Assembly: GCA_032622095.1 (NCBI GenBank)
Contig: CP136067.1
Coordinates: forward strand, 96,588,707-96,652,706
Length of the DNA: 64,000 nucleotides
From: Siphonodentalium dalli
Taxonomy: Eukaryota; Mollusca; Scaphopoda; Gadilida; Siphonodentaliidae
Direction: 5' to 3'
Every line of letters starts with the position of its first letter. Position 1 is the stretch's first letter. The position numbers and the translations under genes were made by a program. Positions 32,497-46,840 of this stretch are shown here, piece after piece. Below the pieces are notes generated by a model. That model was not told where the DNA came from. It did not search any database and saw nothing but the letters and a program-made list of their open reading frames with translations.

Positions 32497-32605
32497 CTCA
32501 TTCATAGCACCAGAGAACAGTAGCCAAGCCTCCCCTCTGTACAAGTCAGGAATTCCTTTAATAATAAGCTCCTGTGTTTTGTGTGTTCTGTACATACTTA
32601 CACCC
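32497..32605 (-). CDS. TBC1D9-like exon 7: TBC domain start
   Basis: Residues 191-227, reading GVSMYRTHKTQELIIKGIPD then a segment ending WLLFSGAMNE. This is the first helix of the TBC domain, including the family's RGIP..LRGE.W.LFSGA pattern (here KGIPDLYRGEAW). The acceptor is ttgccag/GGGTGT and the donor is AATGAG/GTTTGT; it ends in phase 0. The acceptor is only about 40 bp from the edge of the giant minisatellite. A degraded copy of the exon's 3' part lies just downstream. Confidence 0.94.
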
Positions 32606-33049
32606 CTGGCAAATTGAAAAAAGTCAAGACATAAATGTAAAGCATTAAATATAGTGATGCCACTGGTAAATATAGTGATGGCACTGGTAAATATAATGAT
32701 GCCACTGGTAAATATAATGACGCCACTGGTTAATATAGTGATGCCACTGGTAAATATAGTGATGCCACTGGTTAATATAGTGATGCCACTGGTAAATATA
32801 GTAATGCCACTGGTAAATATAGTGATGTCACTGGTTAATATAGTAATACCACTGGTAAATATAGTAATGCCACTGGTTAATATAGTGATGTCACTGGTTA
32901 ATATAGTGATGTCACTGGTAAATATAATGATGCCACTGGTTAATATAGTAATGCCACTGGTAAATATAGTGATGCCACTGGTTAATATAGTAATGCCACT
33001 GGTAAATATAGTAATGCCACTGGTTAATATAGTAATGCCACTGGTAAAT

Positions 33050-36000
33050 ATAGTGATGCCACTGGTAAATATAGTGATGTCACTGGTTAATATAGTGATG
33101 TCACTGGTAAATATAATGATGCCACTGGTTAATATAGTAATGCCACTGGTAAATATAGTGATGTCACTGGTTAATATAGTGATGTCACTGGTAAATATAA
33201 TGATGCCACTGGTAAATATAGTGATGCCACTGGTAAATATAGTGATGTCACTGGTTAATATAGTGATGTCACTGGTAAATATAATGATGCCACTGGTTAA
33301 TATAGTGATGCCACTGGTAAATATAGTGATGTCACTGGTTAATATAGTGATGTCACTGGTAAATATAATGATGCCACTGGTTAATATAGTAATGCCACTG
33401 GTAAATATAGTGATGTCACTGGTTAATATAGTAATGCCACTGGTAAATATAGTGATGCCACTGGTAAATATAGTGATGCCACTGGTTAATATAGTGATGC
33501 CACTGGTAAATATAGTGATGCCACTGGTAAATATAGTGATGCCACTGGTTAATATAGTAATGCCACTGGTAAATATAGTGATGCCACTGGTTAATATAGT
33601 GATGTCACTGGTAAATATAGTGATGTCACTGGTAAATATAGTGATGCCACTGGTAAATATAGTGATGCCATTGGTTAATATAGTGATGCCACTGGTTAAT
33701 ATAGTGATGCCATTGGTTAATATAGTGATGCCACTGGTTAATATAGTGATGCCATTGGTTAATATAGTGATGCCACTGGTAAATATAGTGATGCCACTGG
33801 TTAATATAGTGATGCCACTGGTAAATATAGTGATGCCACTGGTAAATATAGTGATGCCACTGGTAAATATAGTGATGCCACTGGTTAATATAGTGATGCC
33901 ATTGGTAAATATAGTGATGACATTGGTAAATATAGTGATGACATTGGTAAATATAGTGATGCCACTGGTAAATATAGTGATGCCACTGGTAAATATAGGG
34001 ATGCCACTTGGTTAATATAGTGATGTCACTGGTTAATATAGTAATGCCACTGGTTAATATAGTGATGCCACTGGTTAATATAGTAATGCCACTGGTTAAT
34101 ATAGTAATGCCACTGGTTAATATAGTGATGCCACTGGTAAATATAGTAATGCCACTGGTTAATATAGTAATGCCACTGGTAAATATAGTGATGCCACTGG
34201 TTAATATAGTAATGCCACTGGTTAATATAGTAATGCCACTGGTTAATATAGTGATGCCACTGGTAAATATAGTAATGCCACTGGTTAATATAGTAATGCC
34301 ACTGGTTAATATAGTGATGCCACTGGTAAATATAGGGATGCCACTTGGTTAATATAGTGATGCCACTGGTAAATATAGTGATGCCACTGGTTAATATAGT
34401 GATGCCACTGGTAAATATAGTGATGCCACTGGTTAATATAGTGATGCCACTGGTTAATATAGTGATGCCACTGGTAAATATAGTGATGCCACTGGTAAAT
34501 ATAGTGATGCCACTGGTTAATATAGTGATGCCACTGGTAAATATAGTGATGCCACTGGTAAATATAGTGATGCCACTGGTAAATATAGTGATGCCACTGG
34601 TAAATATAGTGATGCCACTGGTTAATATAGTGATGCCATTGGTAAATATAGTGATGCCACTGGTTAATATAGTGATGCCATTGGTAAATATAGTGATGCC
34701 ACTGGTAAATATAGTGATGCCACTGGTTGATATAGTGATGTCACTGGTAAATATAGTGATGCCATTGGTAAATATAGTGATGCCACTGGTAAATATAGTG
34801 ATGCCACTGGTAAATATAGTGATGCCACTGGTAAATATAGTGATGCCACTGGTAAATATAGTGATGCCATTGGTAAATATAGTGATGCCACTGGTTAATA
34901 TAGTGATGCCACTGGTAAATATAGTGATGCCACTGGTAAATATAGTAATGCCACTGGTAAATATAGTGATGCCACTGGTTAATATAGTGATGCCATTGGT
35001 AAATATAGTGATGCCACTGGTTAATATAGTGATGCCATTGGTAAATATAGTAATGCCACTGGTTAATATAGTGATGCCACTGGTAAATATAGTGATGCCA
35101 TTGGTAAATATAGTGATGTCACTGGTTAATATAGTGATGCCACTGGTTAATATAGTGATGCCACTGGTTAATATAGTGATGCCACTGGTTAATATAGTGA
35201 TGCCATTGGTAAATATAGTAATGCCACTGGTTAATATAGTGATGCCACTGGTAAATATAGTGATGCCATTGGTAAATATAGTGATGTCACTGGTTAATAT
35301 AGTGATGCCACTGTTTAATATAGTTATGCCATTGGTAAATATAGTGATGCCACTGGTTAATATAGTGATGCCACTGGTAAATATAGTGATGCCACTGGTA
35401 AATATAGTGATGCCACTGGTAAATATAGTGATGCCACTGGTAAATATAGTGATGCCACTGGTAAATATAGTGATGCCACTGTTTAATATAGTTATGCCAT
35501 TGGTAAATATAGTGATGCCACTGGTTAATATAGTGATGCCACTGGTAAATATAGTGATGCCACTGGTAAATATAGTGATGCCACTGGTAAATATAGTGAT
35601 GCCACTGGTAAATATAGTGATGCCACTGGTAAATATAGTGATGCCACTGGTTAATATAGTGATGCCACTGGTAAATATAGTGATGCCACTGGTAAATATA
35701 GTAATGCCACTGGTAAATATAGTGATGCCACTGGTAAATATAGTGATGCCACTGGTAAATATAGTGATGCCACTGGTAAATATAGTGATGCCACTGGTAA
35801 ATATAGTGATGCCACTGGTAAATATAGTGATGCCACTGTTTAATATAGTGATGCCACTGGTTAATATAGTGATGCCACTGGTAAATATAGTGATGCCACT
35901 GGTTAATATAGTGATGACACTGGTAAATATAGTGATGCCACTGGTTAATATAGTGATGCCACTGGTAAATATAGTGATGCCACTGGTTAATATAGTGATG

Positions 36001-39000
36001 CCACTGGTAAATATAGTGATGCCACTGGTAAATATAGTAATGCCACTGGTAAATATAGTGATGCCACTGGTTAATATAGTGATGCCACTGGTAAATATAG
36101 TGATGCCACTGGTAAATATAGTGATGCCACTGGTTAATATAGTGATGCCATTGGTAAATATAGTGATGCCACTGGTTAATATAGTGAAGCCATTGGTAAA
36201 TATAGTAATGCCACTGGTTAATATAGTGATGCCACTGGTAAATATAGTGATGCCATTGGTAAATATAGTGATGTCACTGGTTAATATAGTGATGCCACTG
36301 GTTAATATAGTGATGCCACTGGTTAATATAGTGATGCCACTGGTTAATATAGTGATGCCATTGGTAAATATAGTAATGCCACTGGTTAATATAGTGATGC
36401 CACTGGTAAATATAGTGATGCCATTGGTAAATATAGTGATGTCACTGGTTAATATAGTGATGCCACTGTTTAATATAGTTATGCCATTGGTAAATATAGT
36501 GATGCCACTGGTAAATATAGTGATGCCACTGGTTAATATAGTGATGCCACTGGTAAATATAGTAATGCCACTGGTTAATATAGTGATGCCACTGGTAAAT
36601 ATAGTGATGCCATTGGTAAATATAGTGATGTCACTGGTTAATATAGTGATGCCACTGGTAAATATAGTGATGCCATTGGTAAATATAGTGATGTCACTGG
36701 TAAATATAGTGATGCCATTGGTAAATATAGTGATGTCACTGGTAAATATAGTGATGCCATTGGTAAATATAGTGATGCCACTGGTAAATATAGTGATGCC
36801 ACTGGTAAATATAGTGATGCCATTGGTAAATATAGTGATGTCACTGGTAAATATAGTGATGCCACTGGTAAATATAGTGATGCCACTGTTTAATATAGTT
36901 ATGCCATTGGTAAATATAGTGATGCCACTGGTAAATATAGTGATGCCACTGGTAAATATAGTGATGCCATTGGTAAATATAGTAATGCCACTGGTTAATA
37001 TAGTGATGCCACTGGTAAATATAGTGATGCCATTGGTAAATATAGTAATGCCACTGGTAAATATAGTGATGCCACTGGTAAATATAGTGATGCCACTGGT
37101 AAATATAGTGATGCCACTGGTAAATATAGTGATGCCACTGGTAAATATAGTGATGCCATTGGTAAATATAGTGATGCCATTGGTAAATATAGTAATGCCA
37201 CTGGTTAATATAGTGATGCCACTGTTTAATATAGTTATGCCATTGGTAAATATAGTGATGCCACTGGTAAATATAGTGATGCCACTGGTTAATATAGTGA
37301 TGCCACTGGTAAATATAGTAATGCCACTGGTTAATATAGTGATGCCACTGGTAAATATAGTGATGCCATTGGTAAATATAGTGATGTCACTGGTTAATAT
37401 AGTGATGCCACTGGTAAATATAGTGATGCCATTGGTAAATATAGTGATGTCACTGGTAAATATAGTGATGCCATTGGTAAATATAGTGATGTCACTGGTA
37501 AATATAGTGATGCCATTGGTAAATATAGTGATGCCACTGGTAAATATAGTGATGCCACTGGTAAATATAGTGATGCCATTGGTAAATATAGTGATGTCAC
37601 TGGTAAATATAGTGATGCCACTGGTAAATATAGTGATGCCACTGTTTAATATAGTTATGCCATTGGTAAATATAGTGATGCCACTGGTAAATATAGTGAT
37701 GCCACTGGTAAATATAGTGATGCCATTGGTAAATATAGTAATGCCACTGGTTAATATAGTGATGCCACTGGTAAATATAGTGATGCCACTGGTAAATATA
37801 GTGATGCCACTGGTAAATATAGTGATGCCACTGGTAAATATAGTGATGCCACTGGTAAATATAGTGATGCCACTGGTAAATATAGTGATGCCACTGGTAA
37901 ATATAGTGATGCCACTGGTAAATATAGTGATGCCACTGGTAAATATAGTGATGCCACTGGTAAATATAGTGATGTCACTGGTAAATATAGTGATGCCACT
38001 GGTAAATATAGTGATGCCACTGGTAAATATAGTGATGCCATTGGTAAATATAGTGATGTCACTGGTAAATATAGTGATGCCATTGGTAAATATAGTGATG
38101 CCACTGGTAAATATAGTGATGCCATTGGTAAATATAGTGATGCCACTGTTTAATATAGTGATGCCATTGGTAAATATAGTGATGCCACTGGTAAATATAG
38201 TGATGCCATTGGTAAATATAGTGATGCCACTGTTTAATATAGTGATGCCATTGGTAAATATAGTGATGCCATTGGTAAATATAGTGATGCCACTGGTTAA
38301 TATAGTGATGCCACTGGTAAATATAGTGATGCCATTGGTAAATATAGTGATGCCACTGTTTAATATAGTGATGCCACTGGTAAATATAGTGATGCCACTG
38401 GTTAATATAGTGATGCCACTGGTAAATATAGTGATGCCATTGGTAAATATAGTGATGCCACTGGTAAATATAGTGATGCCATTGGTAAATATAGTGATGC
38501 CACTGGTAAATATAGTGATCCCATTGGTAAATATAGTGATGCCACTGGTAAATATAGTGATGTCACTGGTAAATATAGTGATGCCACTGGTAAATATAGT
38601 GATGCCATTGGTAAATATAGTGATGCCACTGGTAAATATAGTGATGTCACTGGTAAATATAGTGATGCCATTGGTAAATATAATGATGCCACTGGTAAAT
38701 ATAATGATGCCACTGGTAAATATAGTGATGCCACTGGTTAATATAGTGATGCCACTGGTAAATATAGTGATGCCACTGGTAAATATAGTGATGCCACTGG
38801 TTAATATAGTGATGCCACTGTTTAATATAGTGATGCCACTGGTAAATATAGTGATGCCACTGGTAAATATAGTGATGCCACTGGTAAATATAGTGATGTC
38901 ACTGGTAAATATAGTGATGCCACTGGTTAATATAGTGATGTCACTGGTAAATATAGTGATGCCACTGGTTAATATAGTGATGCCACTGGTTGATATAGTG

Positions 39001-42000
39001 ATGTCACTGGTAAATATAGTGATGCCACTGGTAAATATAGTGATGTCACTGGTTAATATAGTGATGTCACTGGTAAATATAATGATGCCACTGGTTAATA
39101 TAGTAATGCCACTGGTAAATATAGTGATGTCACTGGTTAATATAGTGATGTCACTGGTAAATATAATGATGCCACTGGTAAATATAGTGATGCCACTGGT
39201 AAATATAGTGATGTCACTGGTTAATATAGTGATGTCACTGGTAAATATAATGATGCCACTGGTTAATATAGTGATGCCACTGGTAAATATAGTGATGTCA
39301 CTGGTTAATATAGTGATGTCACTGGTAAATATAATGATGCCACTGGTTAATATAGTAATGCCACTGGTAAATATAGTGATGTCACTGGTTAATATAGTAA
39401 TGCCACTGGTAAATATAGTGATGCCACTGGTAAATATAGTGATGCCACTGGTTAATATAGTGATGCCACTGGTAAATATAGTGATGCCACTGGTAAATAT
39501 AGTGATGCCACTGGTTAATATAGTAATGCCACTGGTAAATATAGTGATGCCACTGGTTAATATAGTGATGTCACTGGTAAATATAGTGATGTCACTGGTA
39601 AATATAGTGATGCCACTGGTAAATATAGTGATGCCATTGGTTAATATAGTGATGCCACTGGTTAATATAGTGATGCCATTGGTTAATATAGTGATGCCAC
39701 TGGTTAATATAGTGATGCCATTGGTTAATATAGTGATGCCACTGGTAAATATAGTGATGCCACTGGTTAATATAGTGATGCCACTGGTAAATATAGTGAT
39801 GCCACTGGTAAATATAGTGATGCCACTGGTAAATATAGTGATGCCACTGGTTAATATAGTGATGCCATTGGTAAATATAGTGATGACATTGGTAAATATA
39901 GTGATGACATTGGTAAATATAGTGATGCCACTGGTAAATATAGTGATGCCACTGGTAAATATAGGGATGCCACTTGGTTAATATAGTGATGCCACTGGTT
40001 AATATAGTAATGCCACTGGTTAATATAGTGATGCCACTGGTTAATATAGTAATGCCACTGGTTAATATAGTAATGCCACTGGTTAATATAGTGATGCCAC
40101 TGGTAAATATAGTAATGCCACTGGTTAATATAGTAATGCCACTGGTAAATATAGTGATGCCACTGGTTAATATAGTAATGCCACTGGTTAATATAGTAAT
40201 GCCACTGGTTAATATAGTGTTGCCACTGGTAAATATAGTAATGCCACTGGTTAATATAGTAATGCCACTGGTTAATATAGTGATGCCACTGGTAAATATA
40301 GGGATGCCACTTGGTTAATATAGTGATGCCACTGGTAAATATAGTGATGCCACTGGTTAATATAGTGATGCCACTGGTAAATATAGTGATGCCACTGGTT
40401 AATATAGTGATGCCACTGGTTAATATAGTGATGCCACTGGTAAATATAGTGATGCCACTGGTAAATATAGTGATGCCACTGGTTAATATAGTGATGCCAC
40501 TGGTAAATATAGTGATGCCACTGGTAAATATAGTGATGCCACTGGTAAATATAGTGATGCCACTGGTAAATATAGTGATGCCACTGGTTAATATAGTGAT
40601 GCCATTGGTAAATATAGTGATGCCACTGGTTAATATAGTGATGCCATTGGTAAATATAGTGATGCCACTGGTAAATATAGTGATGCCACTGGTTGATATA
40701 GTGATGTCACTGGTAAATATTGTGATGCCATTGGTAAATATAGTGATGCCACTGGTAAATATAGTGATGCCACTGGTAAATATAGTGATGCCACTGGTAA
40801 ATATAGTGATGCCACTGGTAAATATAGTGATGCCATTGGTAAATATAGTGATGCCACTGGTTAATATAGTGATGCCACTGGTAAATATAGTGATGCCACT
40901 GGTAAATATAGTAATGCCACTGGTAAATATAGTGATGCCACTGGTTAATATAGTGATGCCATTGGTAAATATAGTGATGCCACTGGTTAATATAGTGATG
41001 CCATTGGTAAATATAGTAATGCCACTGGTTAATATAGTGATGCCACTGGTAAATATAGTGATGCCATTGGTAAATATAGTGATGTCACTGGTTAATATAG
41101 TGATGCCACTGGTTAATATAGTGATGCCACTGGTTAATATAGTGATGCCACTGGTTAATATAGTGATGCCATTGGTAAATATAGTAATGCCACTGGTTAA
41201 TATAGTGATGCCACTGGTAAATATAGTGATGCCATTGGTAAATATAGTGATGTCACTGGTTAATATAGTGATGCCACTGTTTAATATAGTTATGCCATTG
41301 GTAAATATAGTGATGCCACTGGTTAATATAGTGATGCCACTGGTAAATATAGTGATGCCACTGGTAAATATAGTGATGCCACTGGTAAATATAGTGATGC
41401 CACTGGTAAATATAGTGATGCCACTGGTAAATATAGTGATGCCACTGTTTAATATAGTTATGCCATTGGTAAATATAGTGATGCCACTGGTTAATATAGT
41501 GATGCCACTGGTAAATATAGTGATGCCACTGGTAAATATAGTGATGCCACTGGTAAATATAGTGATGCCACTTGTAAATATAGTGATGCCACTGGTAAAT
41601 ATAGTGATGCCACTGGTTAATATAGTGATGCCACTGGTAAATATAGTGATGCCACTGGTAAATATAGTAATGCCACTGGTAAATATAGTGATGCCACTGG
41701 TAAATATAGTGATGCAACTGGTAAATATAGTGATGCCACTGGTAAATATAGTGATGCCACTGGTAAATATAGTGATGCCACTGGTAAATATAGTGATGCC
41801 ACTGTTTAATATAGTGATGCCACTGGTTAATATAGTGATGCCACTGGTAAATATAGTGATGCCACTGGTTAATATAGTGATGACACTGGTAAATATAGTG
41901 ATGCCACTGGTTAATATAGTGATGCCACTGGTAAATATAGTGATGCCACTGGTTAATATAGTGATGCCACTGGTAAATATAGTGATGCCACTGGTAAATA

Positions 42001-44980
42001 TAGTAATGCCACTGGTAAATATAGTGATGCCACTGGTTAATATAGTGATGCCACTGGTAAATATAGTGATGCCACTGGTAAATATAGTGATGCCACTGGT
42101 TAATATAGTGATGCCATTGGTAAATATAGTGATGCCACTGGTTAATATAGTGAAGCCATTGGTAAATATAGTAATGCCACTGGTTAATATAGTGATGCCA
42201 CTGGTAAATATAGTGATGCCATTGGTAAATATAGTGATGTCACTGGTTAATATAGTGATGCCACTGGTTAATATAGTGATGCCATTGGTTAATATAGTGA
42301 TGCCACTGGTTAATATAGTGATGCCATTGGTAAATATAGTAATGCCACTGGTTAATATAGTGATGCCACTGGTAAATATAGTGATGCCATTGGTAAATAT
42401 AGTGATGTCACTGGTTAATATAGTGATGCCACTGTTTAATATAGTTATGCCATTGGTAAATATAGTGATGCCACTGGTAAATATAGTGATGCCACTGGTT
42501 AATATAGTGATGCCACTGGTAAATATAGTAATGCCACTGGTTAATATAGTGATGCCACTGGTAAATATAGTGATGCCATTGGTAAATATAGTGATGTCAC
42601 TGGTTAATATAGTGATGCCACTGGTAAATATAGTGATGCCATTGGTAAATATAGTGATGTCACTGGTAAATATAGTGATGCCATTGGTAAATATAGTGAT
42701 GTCACTGGTAAATATAGTGATGCCATTGGTAAATATAGTGATGCCACTGGTAAATATAGTGATGCCACTGGTAAATATAGTGATGCCATTGGTAAATATA
42801 GTGATGTCACTGGTAAATATAGTGATGCCACTGGTAAATATAGTGATGCCACTGTTTAATATAGTTATGCCATTGGTAAATATAGTGATGCCACTGGTAA
42901 ATATAGTGATGCCACTGGTAAATATAGTGATGCCATTGGTAAATATAGTAATGCCACTGGTTAATATAGTGATGCCACTGGTAAATATAGTGATGCCATT
43001 GGTAAATATAGTAATGCCACTGGTAAATATAGTGATGCCACTGGTAAATATAGTGATGCCACTGGTAAATATAGTGATGCCACTGGTAAATATAGTGATG
43101 CCACTGGTAAATATAGTGATGCCATTGGTAAATATAGTGATGCCATTGGTAAATATAGTAATGCCACTGGTTAATATAGTGATGCCACTGTTTAATATAG
43201 TTATGCCATTGGTAAATATAGTGATGCCACTGGTAAATATAGTGATGCCACTGGTTAATATAGTGATGCCACTGGTAAATATAGTAATGCCACTGGTTAA
43301 TATAGTGATGCCACTGGTAAATATAGTGATGCCATTGGTAAATATAGTGATGTCACTGGTTAATATAGTGATGCCACTGGTAAATATAGTGATGCCATTG
43401 GTAAATATAGTGATGTCACTGGTAAATATAGTGATGCCATTGGTAAATATAGTGATGTCACTGGTAAATATAGTGATGCCATTGGTAAATATAGTGATGC
43501 CACTGGTAAATATAGTGATGCCACTGGTAAATATAGTGATGCCATTGGTAAATATAGTGATGTCACTGGTAAATATAGTGATGCCACTGGTAAATATAGT
43601 GATGCCACTGTTTAATATAGTTATGCCATTGGTAAATATAGTGATGCCACTGGTAAATATAGTGATGCCACTGGTAAATATAGTGATGCCATTGGTAAAT
43701 ATAGTAATGCCACTGGTTAATATAGTGATGCCACTGGTAAATATAGTGATGCCACTGGTAAATATAGTGATGCCACTGGTAAATATAGTGATGCCACTGG
43801 TAAATATAGTGATGCCACTGGTAAATATAGTGATGCCACTGGTAAATATAGTGATGCCACTGGTAAATATAGTGATGCCACTGGTAAATATAGTGATGCC
43901 ACTGGTAAATATAGTGATGCCACTGGTAAATATAGTGATGTCACTGGTAAATATAGTGATGCCACTGGTAAATATAGTGATGCCACTGGTAAATATAGTG
44001 ATGCCATTGGTAAATATAGTGATGTCACTGGTAAATATAGTGATGCCATTGGTAAATATAGTGATGCCACTGGTAAATATAGTGATGCCATTGGTAAATA
44101 TAGTGATGCCACTGTTTAATATAGTGATGCCATTGGTAAATATAGTGATGCCACTGGTAAATATAGTGATGCCATTGGTAAATATAGTGATGCCACTGTT
44201 TAATATAGTGATGCCATTGGTAAATATAGTGATGCCATTGGTAAATATAGTGATGCCACTGGTTAATATAGTGATGCCACTGGTAAATATAGTGATGCCA
44301 TTGGTAAATATAGTGATGCCACTGTTTAATATAGTGATGCCACTGGTAAATATAGTGATGCCACTGGTTAATATAGTGATGCCACTGGTAAATATAGTGA
44401 TGCCATTGGTAAATATAGTGATGCCACTGGTAAATATAGTGATGCCATTGGTAAATATAGTGATGCCACTGGTAAATATAGTGATCCCATTGGTAAATAT
44501 AGTGATGCCACTGGTAAATATAGTGATGTCACTGGTAAATATAGTGATGCCACTGGTAAATATAGTGATGCCATTGGTAAATATAGTGATGCCACTGGTA
44601 AATATAGTGATGTCACTGGTAAATATAGTGATGCCAATGGTAAATATAATGATGCCACTGGTAAATATAATGATGCCACTGGTAAATATAGTGATGCCAC
44701 TGGTTAATATAGTGATGCCACTGGTAAATATAGTGATGCCACTGGTAAATATAGTGATGCCACTGGTTAATATAGTGATGCCACTGTTTAATATAGTGAT
44801 GCCACTGGTAAATATAGTGATGCCACTGGTAAATATAGTGATGCCACTGGTAAATATAGTGATGTCACTGGTAAATATAGTGATGCCACTGGTTAATATA
44901 GTGATGTCACTGGTAAATATAGTGATGCCACTGGTTAATATAGTGATGCCACTGGTTGATATAGTGATGTCACTGGTAAA
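33050..44980. repeat. Tandem higher-order duplication, about 5,966-bp unit, two copies
   Basis: Within the minisatellite, unit variants recur at a fixed offset of 5,966 bp. For example ATATAATGAT is at 33111 and 39077, the rare TTGATATAG variant at 38990 and 44956, and the CCACTTGG one-base insertions at about 34003/39969 and 34340/40306. The pattern of variants is almost identical between the copies, with scattered single-base differences. 5,966 is 284 units plus 2 bases, reflecting the internal insertions. Confidence 0.9.
36638..37642. repeat. Nested 756-bp higher-order repeat inside the minisatellite
   Basis: The block at 36638-36886 recurs at 37394-37642, exactly 756 bp (36 units) later, with the same order of CC/TC and ACT/ATT variants. 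The pair is present again in the second large copy at 42604 and 43360, so the 756-bp event predates the 5.97-kb duplication. Confidence 0.85.
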
Positions 44981-45069
44981 TATAGTGATGCCACTGGTAA
45001 ATATAGTGATGCCACTGGTTAATATAGTGATGCCACTGGTTAATATAGTGATGCCACTGGTAAATATAG

Positions 45070-46840
45070 TGATGCCACTGGTAAATATAGTGATGCCACT
45101 GGTTAATATAGTGATGCCACTGTTTAATATAGTGATGCCACTGGTAAATATAGTGATGCCACTGGTAAATATAGTGATGCCACTGGTAAATATAGTGATG
45201 TCACTGGTAAATATAGTGATGCCACTGGTTAATATAGTGATGTCACTGGTAAATATAGTGATGCCACTGGTAAATATAGTGATGCCACTGGTAAATATAG
45301 TGATGTCACTGGTAAATATAGTGATGCCACTGGTTAATATAGTGATGCCACTGGTAAATATAGTGATGCCACTGGTAAATATAGTGATGCCACTGGTTAA
45401 TATAGTGATGCCACTGGTAAATATAGTGATGCCACTGGTAAATATAGTGATGCCACTGGTAAATATAGTGATGCCACTGGTAAATATAGTGATGCCACTG
45501 GTTAATATAGTGATGCCATTGGTTAATATAGTGATGCCACTGGTTAATATAGTGATGCCACTGGTAAATATAGTGATGCCATTGGTTAATATAGTGATGC
45601 CACTGGTTAATATAGTGATGCCATTGGTTAATATAGTGATGCCATTGGTTAATATAGTGATGCCACTGGTAAATATAGTGATGCCACTGGTTAATATAGT
45701 GATGCCATTGGTTAATATAGTGATGCCACTGGTAAATATAGTGATGCCACTGGTTAATATAGTAATGCCACTGGTAAATATAGTGATGCCACTGGTTAAT
45801 ATAGTGATGCCACTGGTAAATATAGTGATGCCATTGGTTAATATAGTGATGCCACTGGTTAATATAGTGATGCCACTGGTAAATATAGTGATGCCACTGG
45901 TTAATATAGTGATGCCACTGTTTAATATAGTGATGCCACTGGTAAATATAGTGATGCCACTGGTAAATATAGTGATGCCACTGGTTAATATAGTGATGCC
46001 ACTGTTTAATATAGTGATGCCACTGGTAAATATAGTGATGCCACTGGTAAATATAGTGATGCCACTGGTAAATATAGTGATGTCACTGGTAAATATAGTG
46101 ATGCCACTGGTTAATATAGTGATGTCACTGGTAAATATAGTGATGCCACTGGTAAATATAGTGATGCCACTGGTAAATATAGTGATGTCACTGGTAAATA
46201 TAGTGATGCCACTGGTTAATATAGTGATGCCACTGGTAAATATAGTGATGCCACTGGTAAATATAGTGATGCCACTGGTTAATATAGTGATGCCACTGGT
46301 AAATATAGTGATGCCACTGGTAAATATAGTGATGCCACTGGTAAATATAGTGATGCCACTGGTAAATATAGTGATGCCACTGGTTAATATAGTGATGCCA
46401 TTGGTTAATATAGTGATGCCACTGGTTAATATAGTGATGCCACTGGTAAATATAGTGATGCCATTGGTTAATATAGTGATGCCACTGGTTAATATAGTGA
46501 TGCCATTGGTTAATATAGTGATGCCATTGGTTAATATAGTGATGCCACTGGTAAATATAGTGATGCCACTGGTTAATATAGTGATGCCATTGGTTAATAT
46601 AGTGATGCCACTGGTAAATATAGTGATTCCACTGGTTAATATAGTAATGCCACTGGTAAATATAGTGATGCCACTGGTTAATATAGTGATGCCACTGGTA
46701 AATATAGTGATGCCATTGGTTAATATAGTGATGCCACTGGTTAATATAGTGATGCCATTGGTAAATATAGTGATGCCATTGGTTAATATAGTGATGCCAC
46801 TGGTTAATATAGTGATGCCACTGGTAAATATAGTGATGCC
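45070..46840. repeat. Nested 882-bp higher-order repeat inside the minisatellite
   Basis: The variant pattern around TGTCACTGG at 45199 recurs at 46081, 882 bp or 42 units later, and matching extends over most of the block. This lies beyond the 5.97-kb duplication and is an independent event. Confidence 0.75.
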
